64,000 nt of DNA from contig NC_065545.1 in assembly GCF_932294415.1 (NCBI RefSeq), positions 41,454,327 through 41,518,326 on the forward strand, written 5' to 3'. The notes beneath the pieces were generated by a model. The model was not told the origin of the DNA, ran no database searches, and worked only from the letters and a program-made list of their open reading frames with translations. Positions 21,901 through 32,604 of the stretch are shown here, in pieces (the first letter of the stretch is position 1; each line of letters starts with the position of its first letter). Source of the stretch: Quercus robur. Taxonomy: Eukaryota; Streptophyta; Magnoliopsida; Fagales; Fagaceae. The translations under genes and the position numbers were made by a program.

Positions 21901-24900
21901 ATGTATATATTGATAAGTAAAAAAATTCATTGATAAAGATATGAGAAAATACAATAAAAACAAGGCAAACAGGCAGTGTGCTATGGAAACAGCAGAATAT
22001 CTAAACTAACTAGCAGCGAAAGTGCAAAAATCATGCGCATATATAAAGCATCATCAAACTCACTCCTTAGCAATGTGGGACACCGCCCAAAGGCAAACCC
22101 CATGTTGAGTTGGGCTTTTAGCATTAAAAAAATATTTTTTAATAGTTAACAAAGTAATTGGACGGAAGGATCAACATTAACAACAAATATAAACTTTAAG
22201 GACTAAAACAATTAAAAACAAAACTTAAGGGACCAAAATGACAAATCACCAAACTTAAAGGGTGTAATCTAATCTGTATTTTAACCATGTATATATCACA
22301 GCTCAGAATTTTTTTTTTTTGTTGTATGTTGATAATATACTCCTTACAGTTAAGTAATTAATTGTGATATACAAGTTGAAGGCTCAGTTATATAGTGAGT
22401 TTGAGATGAAAATTTTGGATGTGGCTAACAAGAATATTTAGGAATTGGAAATTCAAAGGGATTGACAAGCAAGTTATTTTTGTCATTAAAGAAGTAAATT
22501 ATAGAATGCTTGAATGCTTTCATATAAGCCTGCTAGTACTTCATTTGCTTTTACTTTTAAGTTTTACTATTGTCACCAAAATCTGAGTAGTAGCACATCT
22601 CGTGTTCCTTATTAGTACTATTTTGCACTGGTCCAAATATTTCACAGGTTTTTGGTACTAATAACAAATACATGGCTAACCTTAGTATAGAGCATAGCCA
22701 AATTGTAAAGTGGGTCTTTTGGTATTTGAGAATACTAGAGACATTGACTTGGTATATTACAAGGCATCATCTAGTGATAACACTACGGTTGTTAGATTTG
22801 TGAATTCTGAATATGCCAGTGATTTGGATAAGAAGAGTGGCTTGACGAGCTAATTTTCACTTTCTAGTTGTGACATCAATTGGAAGGCACCTACAGTTGA
22901 GAGTCGCTATCTACTACAAAATCAGAGTATATGGTAGCAAAAGACAATAAAGGATGCAATTTGGCTAAGACTTTTCTTGGTGATTTGGGTTTGCAGCAAA
23001 GTGAGATTTTTATGCTTTGCAGTATCTTAAGTGCTAATACACTGACTAAAAAAACAAATATCATGATAGGACCAAATTTGTTGTTAAAATTCACTTCATT
23101 TGAGAGATTGTTTCTCAGGATATATTGCAGTGAAACAATTGTTATGATAAATGATCCAACACATATGATTAAATTTACACCTTTGTTCACATTCAAACAT
23201 TGCTTAGATTTTATTGATGCATCCAATTTATGATTGCTCTTAAGGGCTTTGGTAGAGGAGATGGAGGAGTTTCATTGGTGAGGCATGATCTAATTCAATC
23301 TAAGATGGAAATTTTTTCAGGTGGCTTTTAAATTGGCCAAGTTCTAGAGTCTTTAGGAAAGCCCACCCAATTATCAATATTGGGTGATATTTGGATGCCA
23401 CATCGCCAACTCCTAAAGGGATTACAACACCCTTATATTCCTTGCGCCATATTTCCAAGTTTGGTTCATTGTTGCAATCTTCTCCTTTGTGCTGGTAAGG
23501 AAAAAGAGATTTATAATTTCCTTGCTGTGTTGTGGTGTGGTATTTGCATTTAGTACATAGATAAATCTTTGGGCGTATTTGAGTTTTGAAATCAGTGAAG
23601 ATTTTGTACCAATATTTGAATCGCTCTACATTGACAGTGAAAATTACTCCTCAATGTTGCCTGTAGATTGCAGGCTTAGAGGTCAAGTCACATCAATCCT
23701 ATGTTCCCTTGTGATTACTGTATTCTATTTTTTTTTTTTTTTTCCAAAATCCAATATAAATGACTACACTCAAAGATATTCAATACTTTAAATATATTAT
23801 AATTAAGGCAATAAAAACCATGAGAAACATAACTTACAAATGTTCAAGCTCTGAAATGTTTCCCAGTTCGCTGGGAATAGTTCCGCTCATGTAATTTCCC
23901 TGCAAGAATCTGTAGAAGACAGATCAACGTTACTACTCTCAATAATAAACAAACAGGATTAGTGAGTTATAAAATACAAGATATCAATGTAACCACTTCA
24001 TTTGTAATCTATGTCACCAACTTGATATGTAAATCAAATACAATGTGATCACATCTTACTCATGCACCGGTGATTAACAAGGGCCATAAGCCGCAACAGG
24101 AAGCTTTAATACAAACTACAAAGTGCAAGCTAGCATTGTCTGCTATTAACTATTTAATTAGCAAAAAGTAAACCGCCTAAGGGTTAGACAAATCTATACA
24201 GTTTAAGCAGAGGCTCTCATGTTTGAATTATGAACCCATTGATCACACATGGTTCTCAATGGTATCCAAGGGCACTGTACTCAGTATTCTACAGAAGCAA
24301 TGGAAAGAAATAGCAAGGTATTCTCCCAGTACTAATCAATCCATGTAAGTGTGACTATTCTCAGTACTTCGAATTTCTATTTGAACAATCAACTTTGTAA
24401 GGGGCTAAATCCCAAGAACCTGTGATCAAGTTCTAGTATTCTGCCAAACAAGGAATACATTTGATTAAATCTGCATTGCTGAACCTTTTCAGTATTCAAA
24501 AGTAGAAAACTATGAAGTTAACTATAAACCACAAACTATGAAAACACCCTGAGCAAAAATATCAACTATGAAAGCATTATCGACAGAAGACAAAGTGATG
24601 CAGAACAGAAGCCTTAATGAGCTCTTATACCAATTAAGACATAGGATCTTTAGAAATTCAGCACTAAATTTTTTCTTTTCTTTTTTTAAATAAGATCTTG
24701 AAGGGTTCTTGAATAGGGATTGATGTTTAAGTGTTTAGGTAGCTTTAGGGAATAAAAGAGTGGACCTTTAATGAATTTGATGCTTGTTTGGTGTCAAAAC
24801 AGTAAATAGAAAGAGAAACAAAGAAAGATAAACCCTAGGCAATAACACCCACATTACCTAAGCGATAACACTTAGATAGGAGTAGACAATCACACTTATG

Positions 24901-27900
24901 TGTTGTAGACAGGGGAGGTAGACTAACTCCCAATCGCACTTGGGGGCTCACTCCATTTGAAAATATGTGGTTGAAGACTGCTGGTTTTGTAGACAGGGTA
25001 ATAGCTTGATGGCAGAGTTATCAGGTTATGGGTACTCCAAGCTTCATTCGTTCCTAGAAGCTAAGAGCCTTATAGGAGGACTTAACAAAATGGAACAAGG
25101 AGGAATTGGTGATGTGGGCATCGAGAAGAAAGAGTTATTAGCAGGAAAACAGTACCAGGATGAGAGGGATGGGAATGGGAATCTCTCTGTGGAGGAATGT
25201 TCAAGAAGGACTGAGGCTAAGGTGCAGTTGGGGGACATATTGCTGTTTGAGGAAATTTCATGGTGACCAAAATAAAGGGCGTTATGACTGAAAGAGGGTG
25301 ATAAACACGCGAAATTCTTCCATTGATTGGCAAATTCTCATCGGTGGAATAATTGTATCCAAAAATTATCCAATGGAGCAAACAGTTGGGAGAATCAAGA
25401 GGTAATACAGGAATAAATAGTCCACTTTTACAAGCAGCTATATTCTGAATCTGAAATTTGAAAGCCTCGCTTGGATGGTTTAAATTTCAACTTGCTTGAT
25501 AAAAAAGATGTGAATTGGCTGGAGAGATCTTTTGAGGAAGTGGAAGTTCTTGAGGCACTAAAAGATTTGAATGGCAACAAAGCTCCGGGATTGGATGGTT
25601 TCTCAATTGCTTTTTTTCAAAGCTGTTGGGATGTGGTGAAAGCCAATGTAATGTGTACTTTTCATTCTTTTCACGAAGCTGGTTTGTTTGAGCAAAGCAT
25701 GAATGCCACTTTCATTGCATTAATTCCCAAGCTGGTTTTTTTGTTTTTTGTTTTTTGTTTTTTCGATAAATAATTAGCTTCATTGAAATATAATGACAGA
25801 ATACAAAAATCCAAAGCACACAGGCAGTGTGCTAAGGAAACAGGAAAACAACAAAACTAAGATGCATGGAAAGTACATCTATCAATCAGATCAGAAAAAG
25901 AAATAAAGTGAAAAACACCCAATGCATTTGTCCATTCAAATAAAGTCTGGAAAAAGGAAAGCATGAGGTCATGAATCTCTCCCACCAAATGCACCACATA
26001 AGACATTGAGGGATCATTTCTGTGTCTACTAAACTTGCTTGGCCAGCTAGCTAGAAGCTCCACAACCCAAATAGTGAAAACACTATATTCCACAGCTCTC
26101 TAGCTACAGAGAGTAATGTAAGAGCAAATGATTACTTGTCTTCCCAGCCCTTTTACACATACAACACCACCTCAATAACAATAATCCCATGCCTTTACAA
26201 ATTATCAATAGTTAAAATTCTTCGCTACGCCACTGTCCACAGGAAGAAACTAACCTTTGTTGGCACTTTTGGTTTCCAGACAATAGTCCATGGAAAAGAC
26301 ATCTGAGAATTGGAATGTAAGACCTCATAGTAGGATTGGACTTCAAAAACTTCCTGAGAAGAAGGTTTCCAGCAAGGTTTATCTATTCCACCCCCTCTCC
26401 ACACTCCAAAATAAATCGAATCCATAAAGGAGGTAATTGACTCTTAACTCCCAGTCTTGAACCAATTGAATAAAATTGACATTCCAATGATAGCTATCCC
26501 CTGAGAAAGATATTCGCTTAACCACTGAAGCATCCTCATCACATGCAATGCCATACAATTCTGGAAAAATATCTTTCAAAGGTGGTCCCACGCACCAGGA
26601 ATCATGCAAGAATTTAATAGAAGAATCATCACCCACCTTGAAGCTAATAAAACAATGAAAAGTATCCCGCCCTTTCTTGATACTCTTCTAAGAACACCAA
26701 CCCCACCACAAACTGCCATACTTTGTGTCTACTACCCTTCTCAACAAAGCATCCTCTTCATATGAAGTGTCCCTTCAAGAAGGGCATTTTTACCATTACC
26801 TCTTCTTGATTGGTATGGAGCTAATAGACTTAAATGGCATACAGAAGGTTACTTTTCTCTAATCACACTATGGATGTGGCATATTATGTACCATTCTAAT
26901 GCACTAGCAAGCAAATTTAATATGTACATGCACAAAGTTTGCATATATTGAGGAAACTTTCTATCTTCAGTTCATGATTTTTAACAACTAATTAACACCA
27001 TTTCTTTAACATTCAGGAAGAAAATATCACATATCATTAGTTAACAAACATGAGAACATATCATTTAGTTAACAAACATGAGAACACATATTAGTCATAA
27101 GATAACCATTGGTAGTGCTTACATTGCCTGCAACTGTGTGCAGTTTCCCAATTCTGAAGGAATTGTCCCATAAAAATTGTTGTCATGCAGAGCTCTACAA
27201 CATGATACATCATAATACCATCAGCTGCAGCATCACATTTTAACATAGCAAATAAAACAAAAAAGGTCAACAAAAAAAATACATACAAAAACTTCAACTG
27301 GTCTAGCTTCCCAAGATCAGGTGATAGAGAACCACTCAATTTGTGATAAGGAAGACGCCTGGAAGATTATTAAGAACAAACAGAGTTAGTATCATAATTT
27401 CAAAGACAATACATTTCACAGTTGGTAAATTGTGTCCAATCATGTTTCCATTCCCACTTCTCCATCCCATGCATCATGCATTATATGATACACATTTTTC
27501 ACAAAATAAAAATGCAAAAAGGGAAAGTTAACTAAAAAAGAATAGGATACATGCTACTTTCAAAAAATATTTTTAAAAAGTGCATAATTTTTCACCATCA
27601 AAAGGAAGAATAAAGTTTTTTTTAATAGATCTGAAGCCGGAGTGAGAGATTCCAATCCTAGACACCTCGTTGGAAACACCGGGGAGTGCTAGTAAGGTCA
27701 TTGGCTTGAAAGGAATAATAAAGTACCCGTTGCCTGATCCAAAATATGAAATCTTTATCCTCAAACTCAATAAAATTAGCACTTAAGAACGTAAAACAAG
27801 TGCACATCACTTTAGGTCCCATTCGCCAAGTTAGGAATTTATAATTCCACAAAATTTCCTGTGATGGAACAAGACTTTTATAGGAGAATTTCCTTATGTA

Positions 27901-28981
27901 ATCTAGTATGACTGTTTTAAATTGTTATGAATGTTATAAAAACCATTTGTCAGGATTTGGAAAGAATACTTGAAGTTCTTGGAGTTTCTTATTCCAATTT
28001 GGTGGGAAATTTTGGTACCCAATTTTTGGAACAGTTTGTGCAACTGCAACCCAATGAGGGAGTTGGATGTATGTTATGAAGAACAAAGGTCCCTTCAGGA
28101 CCACATGGAAATTAGATAAAATGCAATATGTTTTGGGTTAATTATCAGTAACTACAGAAAGAAACAATCAACAATTATGCATTAAAAAAAAAGCAACAGA
28201 GGAAAATGATGATACAAGCATATTTAGAGGTTATTCTGGAAACTTACAAGTATGTTACCCTCATTGTTTTCATATCACATTTCACCCCCTTCCAATTACA
28301 TGGGTCAGGATCTTCTGGTCTCCATTGTTGAAGGACTCCATCTGAACTAACAACTGCTGTCCTGAACCTTAGAAGTGCCTCACCTACAAACCACAAAGGG
28401 AACTTGACACATTAAAAGTGAGAGAGAGAAATAAAAGAACATGTCCGTCTTTCTTGCTTGAAGCATAAACTAAGCAAACAAGGTGAACATCCACCTAGAA
28501 TTTCAATTGGTGCCCAACCTAGTGAGGTGAAAAAAAAAAGGCAATATTTATCATTATCTAGATCATATCATAATGGAGAATATATATATTCACTTTTTTT
28601 AATATCTAAATGATGGAATTGTCAAAGAAAAATACTACGGCTGAGCTATAACTTATAAGAATGATAACTTCCAACCAACCTCAACAAGTGGCTTATGCAA
28701 GAACAAGCAACAATTTGAAGAGAACCATTTCCATTATTAGTACCAAGGTTTTGATAAAATGTATATATAATAATGAAAAATATATAAATCATCAGCACTG
28801 TACCACTTTGAGATATCAAGAATAATTGGGAAGTTTAAAAAGAAAAAGAAAAAGAATTACAAATTCATAAATATATCACCATACCATCAGGACTGAGAGC
28901 TCTACTGTTGCTCATTAGGATATAAATCAGTAGAATGCAAAGAAGCGACAGTTTTTGCCATTTCATCAGACAGATGCCCAT
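6916..28981 (-). CDS. FEI1: FEI-type LRR receptor-like serine/threonine kinase
   Basis: Thirteen coding exons join in frame on the minus strand: 28981-28885, 28383-28248, 27358-27287, 27194-27123, 23909-23838, 12216-12145, 12030-11959, 11617-11520, 11242-11075, 10952-10620, 9730-9485, 8260-8127, 7134-6916. The product is 596 residues; FEI1 and FEI2 of Arabidopsis are about 590. Order: signal peptide (1-28), LRR N-cap with [12 protein letters not shown], five LRRs each on a 72-bp exon, one membrane segment (about 241-266), then the kinase. Seen in the kinase: glycine loop [10 protein letters not shown], lysine in [23 protein letters not shown] (split by an intron) and the C-terminal [14 protein letters not shown] kinases act at the plasma membrane in cell-wall and cellulose control during anisotropic growth. 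All exons are open, so the gene looks functional despite 11.6-kb and 3.2-kb introns filled with LINEs. Assignment to FEI1 rather than FEI2 is open. Confidence 0.95.
7577..7593. repeat. Poly-C tract
   Basis: A run of C broken only by its flanks, next to a ctctccct-rich stretch, in the last FEI intron. Its length is likely unreliable in any assembly. Confidence 0.8.
7774..7987. mobile_element. Foldback MITE in FEI intron
   Basis: Two arms of about 90 bases are imperfect reverse complements. The left arm holds ggtaaaatacaatcggcacc, ccaagcaggtcc and ggtccctaaaccat; the right arm holds atggtttagggacc, ggacctgcttgg-like text (gacctgcttggtatt) and tattttacc. The loop is about 30 bases. This is the structure of a foldback or MITE derived from a DNA transposon. 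It lies between FEI exons 12 and 13 and does not touch splice sites. Confidence 0.85.
8427..8616 (-). mobile_element. tRNA-derived SINE in FEI intron
   Basis: On the minus strand the element starts near ACCCACGAAGG, carries an A-box-like TGGCCTGAGTGG and a B-box-like GGTTTCGAGCCC, and ends in a poly(A) tail (poly(T) at 8427-8438). The 10-bp duplication AACTTATTCT flanks it exactly (8417-8426 and 8617-8626). It is in the intron between FEI exons 11 and 12. SINEs of this kind are RNA polymerase III-transcribed and mobilised by LINEs. Confidence 0.9.
8790..8909. repeat. 60-bp tandem duplication
   Basis: Two head-to-tail copies of a 60-base unit (8790-8849 and 8850-8909) differ by only two or three bases. 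The unit holds tttattattccaa and tatatacatatatg. It is in the intron between FEI exons 11 and 12. Confidence 0.9.
12560..12900 (-). mobile_element. Possible LINE 3' fragment
   Basis: A minus-strand sequence ends (plus-strand left side) in ggaaagtaaatcctcattaa, resembling the 3' ends of the other LINEs here. No clear open frame remains. It lies in the 11.6-kb FEI intron just before the next LINE. Weak call. Confidence 0.35.
15089..17170 (+). pseudogene. LINE B ORF1 protein, one internal stop
   Basis: One reading frame runs from ATG 15089 to TGA 17170 with a single in-frame TGA at 15563-15565. The bases TGACGTCGTGAA suggest an earlier CGA arginine codon changed by a C-to-T transition. The N-terminal part (about 160 residues) has a compact domain with [11 protein letters not shown] and [13 protein letters not shown]. 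The middle is a low-complexity proline/lysine region with repeated [12 protein letters not shown]-type units. The C-terminal part is acidic and serine-rich, then basic. ORF1 proteins of L1-type LINEs bind element RNA; no zinc knuckle was seen here. The region after the stop (15599 onward) is still fully open. Confidence 0.8.
17167..20811 (+). pseudogene. LINE B ORF2: endonuclease-reverse transcriptase, one internal stop
   Basis: 1,214 codons with one in-frame TAG at 19660-19662, where homologues including this window's LINE A (FLWGS) have Trp. Order: apurinic-type endonuclease (SWNVRGL at residue 7, QETK near 37, GGDFNV near 141, SDHFP near 220), reverse transcriptase ([13 protein letters not shown] from 578, [17 protein letters not shown] at 688-691, [10 protein letters not shown]), then the zinc-binding region of plant non-LTR RTs with W-K-I-P-S-R-V-FFVW and C-X2-C/H-X4-C residues. 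The start ATG overlaps the ORF1 stop as ATGA, which points to termination-reinitiation. The enzyme would nick target DNA and copy element RNA in place. All visible catalytic residues are kept. Confidence 0.9.
21905..22010 (-). mobile_element. LINE 3'-end fragment
   Basis: The plus strand reads ttgataagtaaaaaaattca followed by caggcagtgtgctatggaaacag. The same 3'-end sequence is found in LINE D (25745-25850), so this is the 3' tail of a related minus-strand LINE. Confidence 0.6.
22320..23250 (+). mobile_element. Ty1/copia retrotransposon relic (RT-RNase H end)
   Basis: With stops and frameshifts, the plus strand reads [11 protein letters not shown] (the YVDD box region of copia RT), [11 protein letters not shown], then the RNase H part: [18 protein letters not shown] followed by SANTLTKK, and a tail ending [13 protein letters not shown], typical of copia polyprotein C-termini. 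A purine-rich tract (ggtagaggagatggaggag, about 23252-23270) follows, as expected before a 3' LTR. No intact LTR was recognised. It lies in the large FEI intron and is clearly dead. Confidence 0.8.
24950..25735 (+). mobile_element. LINE fragment (LINE C), plus strand
   Basis: Broken ORF2 sequence equivalent to LINE B around 17900-18675: [11 protein letters not shown] at 24957, GTPSF at 25029, then a long open piece (25471-25740) with [18 protein letters not shown] and [10 protein letters not shown]. It stops exactly where the T-run of LINE D begins, so LINE D probably inserted into it. It is in the intron between FEI exons 4 and 5. Confidence 0.8.
25736..26765 (-). mobile_element. LINE fragment (LINE D), minus strand
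   Basis: A T-rich run at 25736-25760 (poly(A) of a minus-strand element) is followed by 3' UTR and broken C-terminal ORF2 pieces: [21 protein letters not shown]-like text around 26400 and [22 protein letters not shown] at 26379-26636. The 5' end is truncated near 26765. I could not find a clear target duplication. Confidence 0.75.
27605..27765 (-). mobile_element. Possible SINE
   Basis: On the minus strand, a B-box-like GGATTGGAATCTC follows a region with CCAATGACCTTACTAGC that could be an A-box, and a short A-run (T-run at 27613-27622) ends it. It is in the intron between FEI exons 2 and 3. Weak call; no flanking duplication was confirmed. Confidence 0.4.
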
Positions 28982-29090
28982 AGTGGCCCTGGTGGTTGAG
29001 TATACAGCTACTATAAATCATCTGACGCACGAAGCTCTGGAATGCCTCCTCTGAACATATTGTTATTTGGGTGGTAATAACATCTAAAGG
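28982..29090 (-). other. FEI 5' UTR part of exon 2 (spliced leader)
   Basis: Upstream of the FEI start codon the minus strand shows a strong splice acceptor, tttctttcttctgcag, ending at 29091. The stretch from 29090 to 28982 is then untranslated leader. With the donor at 31760 this implies a 2.7-kb leader intron. Inference from splice signals and from conservation of the upstream block in the duplicate at 2200-2570. Confidence 0.6.
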
Positions 29091-29284
29091 CTGCAGAAGA
29101 AAGAAAAGATATACCTGAAAACAAAGAAACTTTAGTCACAATAGCAACAAGAAACCTACTCAAGAAGATATACTAGGCAAATGCGTGATAATAAGTCATC
29201 TATACTGTCAGTTACTCTATTATACCATCAATTTCCAAGGACGCATTACCACATAAAAAAGAGGAAACTTCTTCAGAACAATAA

Positions 29285-29452
29285 GAGAGGTGCTACGTCC
29301 ACAACATTTTCACAACAAATCATAAGTGGTTAGTTGTTATTGGTCCTAATTTGAACCTACCACTGAAATTACTTTTTTACTCCACCAATAACAACCTGCC
29401 ACATAAGATTTTTTGTGAAAATGTTGTAAAAATGTTGTGGACAGCATTTCTC
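29285..29452. mobile_element. MITE, family M2 (copy 1)
   Basis: Terminal inverted repeats: gagaggtgctacgtccacaa at the left and its approximate complement, ending ttgtggacagcatttctc, at the right. The internal text tttgaacctaccactgaaat is shared with the copy at 41086. It lies in the FEI leader intron. Confidence 0.8.
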
Positions 29453-29567
29453 AAACATAAAGTCACTAGAATAGCTGCCAATACAATCATGTACACCCCA
29501 ACTTCATCCTGTAAAAAGAGAACACCACACCACACTACCTACATCTTTTTCCTTTTTGTGGTTGGAC

Positions 29568-30933
29568 ACAACAGTAACTTTTTTTTTTTTTTTTTTTTTT
29601 GATAAGTAAAGTTTATTGACAAATTTAAAACAGGTGCTACCCAAGAATACGGCTATAGTACCTATCAAAAAAAAAGAATACGGCTATATACAAGTACAGC
29701 ACAAAAACAGAAAAGAAGAATACACAAAGATAAGAAAAAATAAAAAGTAGGACACAAAGCTAGAAAAAAAACTCAAGGAATTCAGGAATTCTAGGAGTGC
29801 AGTGAGTCGCCACAGAAAATGCAATAGACAACAAAGTTCAATCAAATGCTTCAAAAATAAATATTTCAGCTTCACCAAACTTAGCTCTTGCCCCTCAAAA
29901 AGCATTCTGTTCTCTCCAAAGACACCATATCAGACGCAAAGGAGCCAATTTCAATATGACCTATTCTGCCAAAGCAACCCTTTCAACACGCAAGCAACTC
30001 TTGCAACGAATTCGGCATCACCTAGGAAGCTCCAAATAAACAAAATATCATAGCCATTGTGGCACAGCATAAATATATAATCCTCCCATGAATTTTACGC
30101 ATGAAACAGCATTCTGTAATAATTCTGGCCCTCTTACTTAAATTCTCAACTATCAAAATCCTCCCTGACACCACACCATGAATAGAAAGCCCCCCTTGGT
30201 GGGACACAATCTTTCTAAATGCTTTTCTACAGAAAACTTGCTCCCCCTTCCCCCCTCCCTTCAAAATGTTGTAGTAGCTCTTCAAGTGGAAGCCTTTGCT
30301 TTGCGAAGGGAGCCACACCAATTTATCAACATTGCCATACCAAATCTTTATTTCATAAAGATCCTCCAATAACTTTGCCAAGAAATCTACTTCCCAATCT
30401 TGAACTGCACGAATGAACAAAGGATTCCAATAAAAAAGTTCGTGTCACAACTCTAAATAATCTGCCACTATAACTTCACTATCTATTGCTATTAGAGACA
30501 AATTGTGCATCTCTCCTTAAGGGTGGTCTCCCACTGCCACAAATCGTGCCAAAATCTAACTTTCATGCCATCTCCAAAATCATATCTAATGAATCCCACC
30601 CCACGCAGCCCACTTACCTCACCCAAACACTAATACTCACCAGAGGAGCCATATTTTATCCCTATTACCCTCCTCCATAAAGCCATGTCTTCAATTGCAT
30701 TACATGACAACCACTTTCCCAACAAAAGTTTGATTAAATAGCAATAGCTTCTTGATTCCCAAGCCACCATGGTAAACTGATTCCAACGAGTATTCCAATT
30801 AACTAATTGAAACTTAAACTCATGACCCAATAACAGGTAAATTAGAGCATTCAAAACGGAGTGTTTCCAGTTGAATTACTTATTCCCAACAAAATCATCT
30901 ACAGTCAGATTAAAGAAATCTAAACAACAGTAA
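29568..30933 (-). mobile_element. 5'-truncated LINE (LINE E) in FEI leader intron
   Basis: A T-run at 29579-29600 followed by gataagtaaag is the 3' tail of a minus-strand LINE. Further right are broken C-terminal ORF2 pieces: LVWLPSQSKGFHLKSYYNIL (30022-30420) and LLGKWL with ALWRRVIGIKYG (30630-30854). The 10-mer ACAACAGTAA lies at 29568-29577 and again at 30924-30933, a good candidate for the target duplication. It is dead by frameshifts and stops. Confidence 0.8.
29643..29688 (-). mobile_element. Sixteen-base insertion shaped like a LINE 3' tail
   Basis: The 15-mer AAGAATACGGCTATA occurs at 29643-29657 and 29674-29688. Between them are only gtacctatcaaaaaaa, which on the plus strand ends in the same cctatc-poly(A) as LINE A's 3' end. 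It lies inside LINE E and so is younger than it. A plain duplication with a slipped A-run is the alternative. Confidence 0.65.
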
Positions 30934-31059
30934 GATTTTCTAAATCACAATTTTAGAGGGAAAAGGCCTAAAATCAAACCAACATCTAAAATTACAGACT
31001 CATCAAACATTAGAAATTAAAAAGAAACCTATACAATTAGAAAAATAAAAAAATTAACA

Positions 31060-31570
31060 ACTAATATTGAATTTAATAACTTTTACAATTTATACTAGTC
31101 TCAGCCTCATCAAACATTATTAAAAAAAAAAAAAAATTTTAAAAGTTCATATTTGGTATAAAATTATCAACTACTCTTGAATTCGTAACTTCTACAGCTT
31201 ATACTAGTCCCAGTCTCATCAAACATTATGCCATAAAAATTTTAATTTTAATTTTTTTTTTTTTTTAAATCAGTTTTCTTTGGTTTTAACAGCTACTCTT
31301 GAATTAGTAACTTATACAACTAATACTAGTCTAAACCTCATCAAACATTATGCCAACAAAAAAAATTCCAGTTATCTTAGGTACAAAATTAACAACTGCT
31401 CATCAAACATTATGAAGAAAAAAAAAAAAAAAAAACCAGTTATCTTTGGTATAAAATTAACAACTACTCTTGATTTAGTAACATATACTAGTCTTGAATA
31501 TTATTGGGGGAAAAAAAAAACCCATTTAACTTTGGAATAAAACTAACAACTAGTGTTGAATTAACAACAT
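31060..31570. repeat. About 100-bp tandem repeat upstream of FEI
   Basis: Five degenerate units carry actagtctcagcctcatc-like text plus aaacatta (near 31097, 31205, 31325, 31400, 31490), each followed by an A-run and a taaaattaacaactactc-type phrase. Same array as at 1590-1935, with more copies here. Confidence 0.75.
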
Positions 31571-31740
31571 TATTCAAGAAACCAACAGCTTACATATACT
31601 ACTTTCTTCAAAGAAAAAAAATACACCTATTTATGCTTATACATACACTACACAACAGCTAAAACTACAAAACTCAGCTAAAAAATTATCAAGTGGTATA
31701 GAATTGGTGGAATTGAGTTAAAATCTAAGAGGAAAAAACA

Positions 31741-31935
31741 GTGAAGAGATCAAAACGCACCGTTGGGGTTCGGGATCTGAGATGCAAACACAGAGAAAGA
31801 AAGAGAGAGAAATGCAGATTGAGCTGTAAAAAAAAGGAGAGATAGCAACAAAACGAAACAAAAACCACCCTCTCTCTCTCTCTCTCTCTAGTAGAATTGT
31901 CTGTTGAAGTATCTGAGATTTGTGTGATTACAAAG
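31741..31935 (-). promoter_or_regulatory. Probable FEI non-coding first exon and core promoter
   Basis: On the minus strand a CT-rich leader (a CT run at 31870-31890, then ctcagatcccgaaccccaac) ends in a GT donor at 31760-31759. GA/CT-rich leaders are common at plant transcription starts. The block is conserved in the duplicate at 2200-2570, where the intervening FEI body is absent, which supports a functional origin. Exact start site unknown. Confidence 0.6.
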
Positions 31936-31957
31936 AGAGAGAGAGAAAGAGAGTGTG

Positions 31958-32046
31958 TGTATAGTGAAGTGGTACTAGTGTGTGTAATAAGATGAGGGAA
32001 TAGATGAAGTGGTACTAGTGTGTGTAATAAGATGAGGGAATAGATG
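31958..32046. repeat. 41-bp tandem duplication
   Basis: The phrase gaagtggtactagtgtgtgt plus aataagatgagggaatagat occurs twice head to tail, with no difference seen. It lies just upstream of the inferred FEI promoter. Confidence 0.85.
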
Positions 32047-32346
32047 CTTGTGGTGGTGGGACCCACATGCCATTTACTTTCACTCGTGCCTATGCCGACC
32101 TTGCGCACGTGCGACCGACGCCTCTCCACACTCACAAATTACCATTCATTTTTTTTTTTTTTTTTCCCATTTCCATGATATAGATATAGACAATAAAAGT
32201 AGTGGACTTGGTACAGTCTACAGTAACCAACTCAAGTCAAGTCAAGTTAAGAACCGTGCCAGCCCTTTTGCGGCCCCCATCCCATATGCCAGCTTTGCGT
32301 TTCTCAACTCAACTCTCAACGCCCATACTTTTTAAAAGTACATAGG

Positions 32347-32599
32347 TTCCGTTTGGATTGAGCTTATTTTTGTTGAAACTGAAAATACTGTAACAAAATA
32401 ATTTTTAAATATATGAATAGTATCGTGGGACTCATTTTTAATAAAAAAGTTGCTGAAAAGTGGAATTTATGAGTCCATGAACAGTGCACGAATGCACTGT
32501 TCACAGTTGATTTAGTCAAAATATGCGGCTAAAGTAAAAAAAAAAAAATTTCAGAAAACGCAGCTTGGATTCAGCGGAAAACGCTGAATCCAAACGGCC
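32347..32599. mobile_element. MITE-like repeat, family M1 (copy 3, best ends)
   Basis: The ends are inverted repeats: ccgtttggattgagc at the left and gctgaatccaaacgg at the right. The centre holds gtccatgaacagtgcac and the complementary tgcactgttcacag, a hairpin shared with copies at 39652 and 47110. Confidence 0.75.
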
Positions 32600-32604
32600 T
32601 CATA

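Noticed and set aside
22931-23233. 100-codon plus-strand frame as a host gene
   Set aside because: It is the RNase H end of a copia polyprotein ([11 protein letters not shown] and [13 protein letters not shown]) and lacks start and upstream exons.
24967-25266. 99-codon plus-strand frame as a gene
   Set aside because: It is a frameshifted part of the LINE C ORF2 (FENMWLK and GTPSF text in neighbouring frames).
31725-32135. 136-codon minus-strand frame
   Set aside because: Covers the CT-rich promoter and leader region of FEI; low-complexity translation, no known domain.
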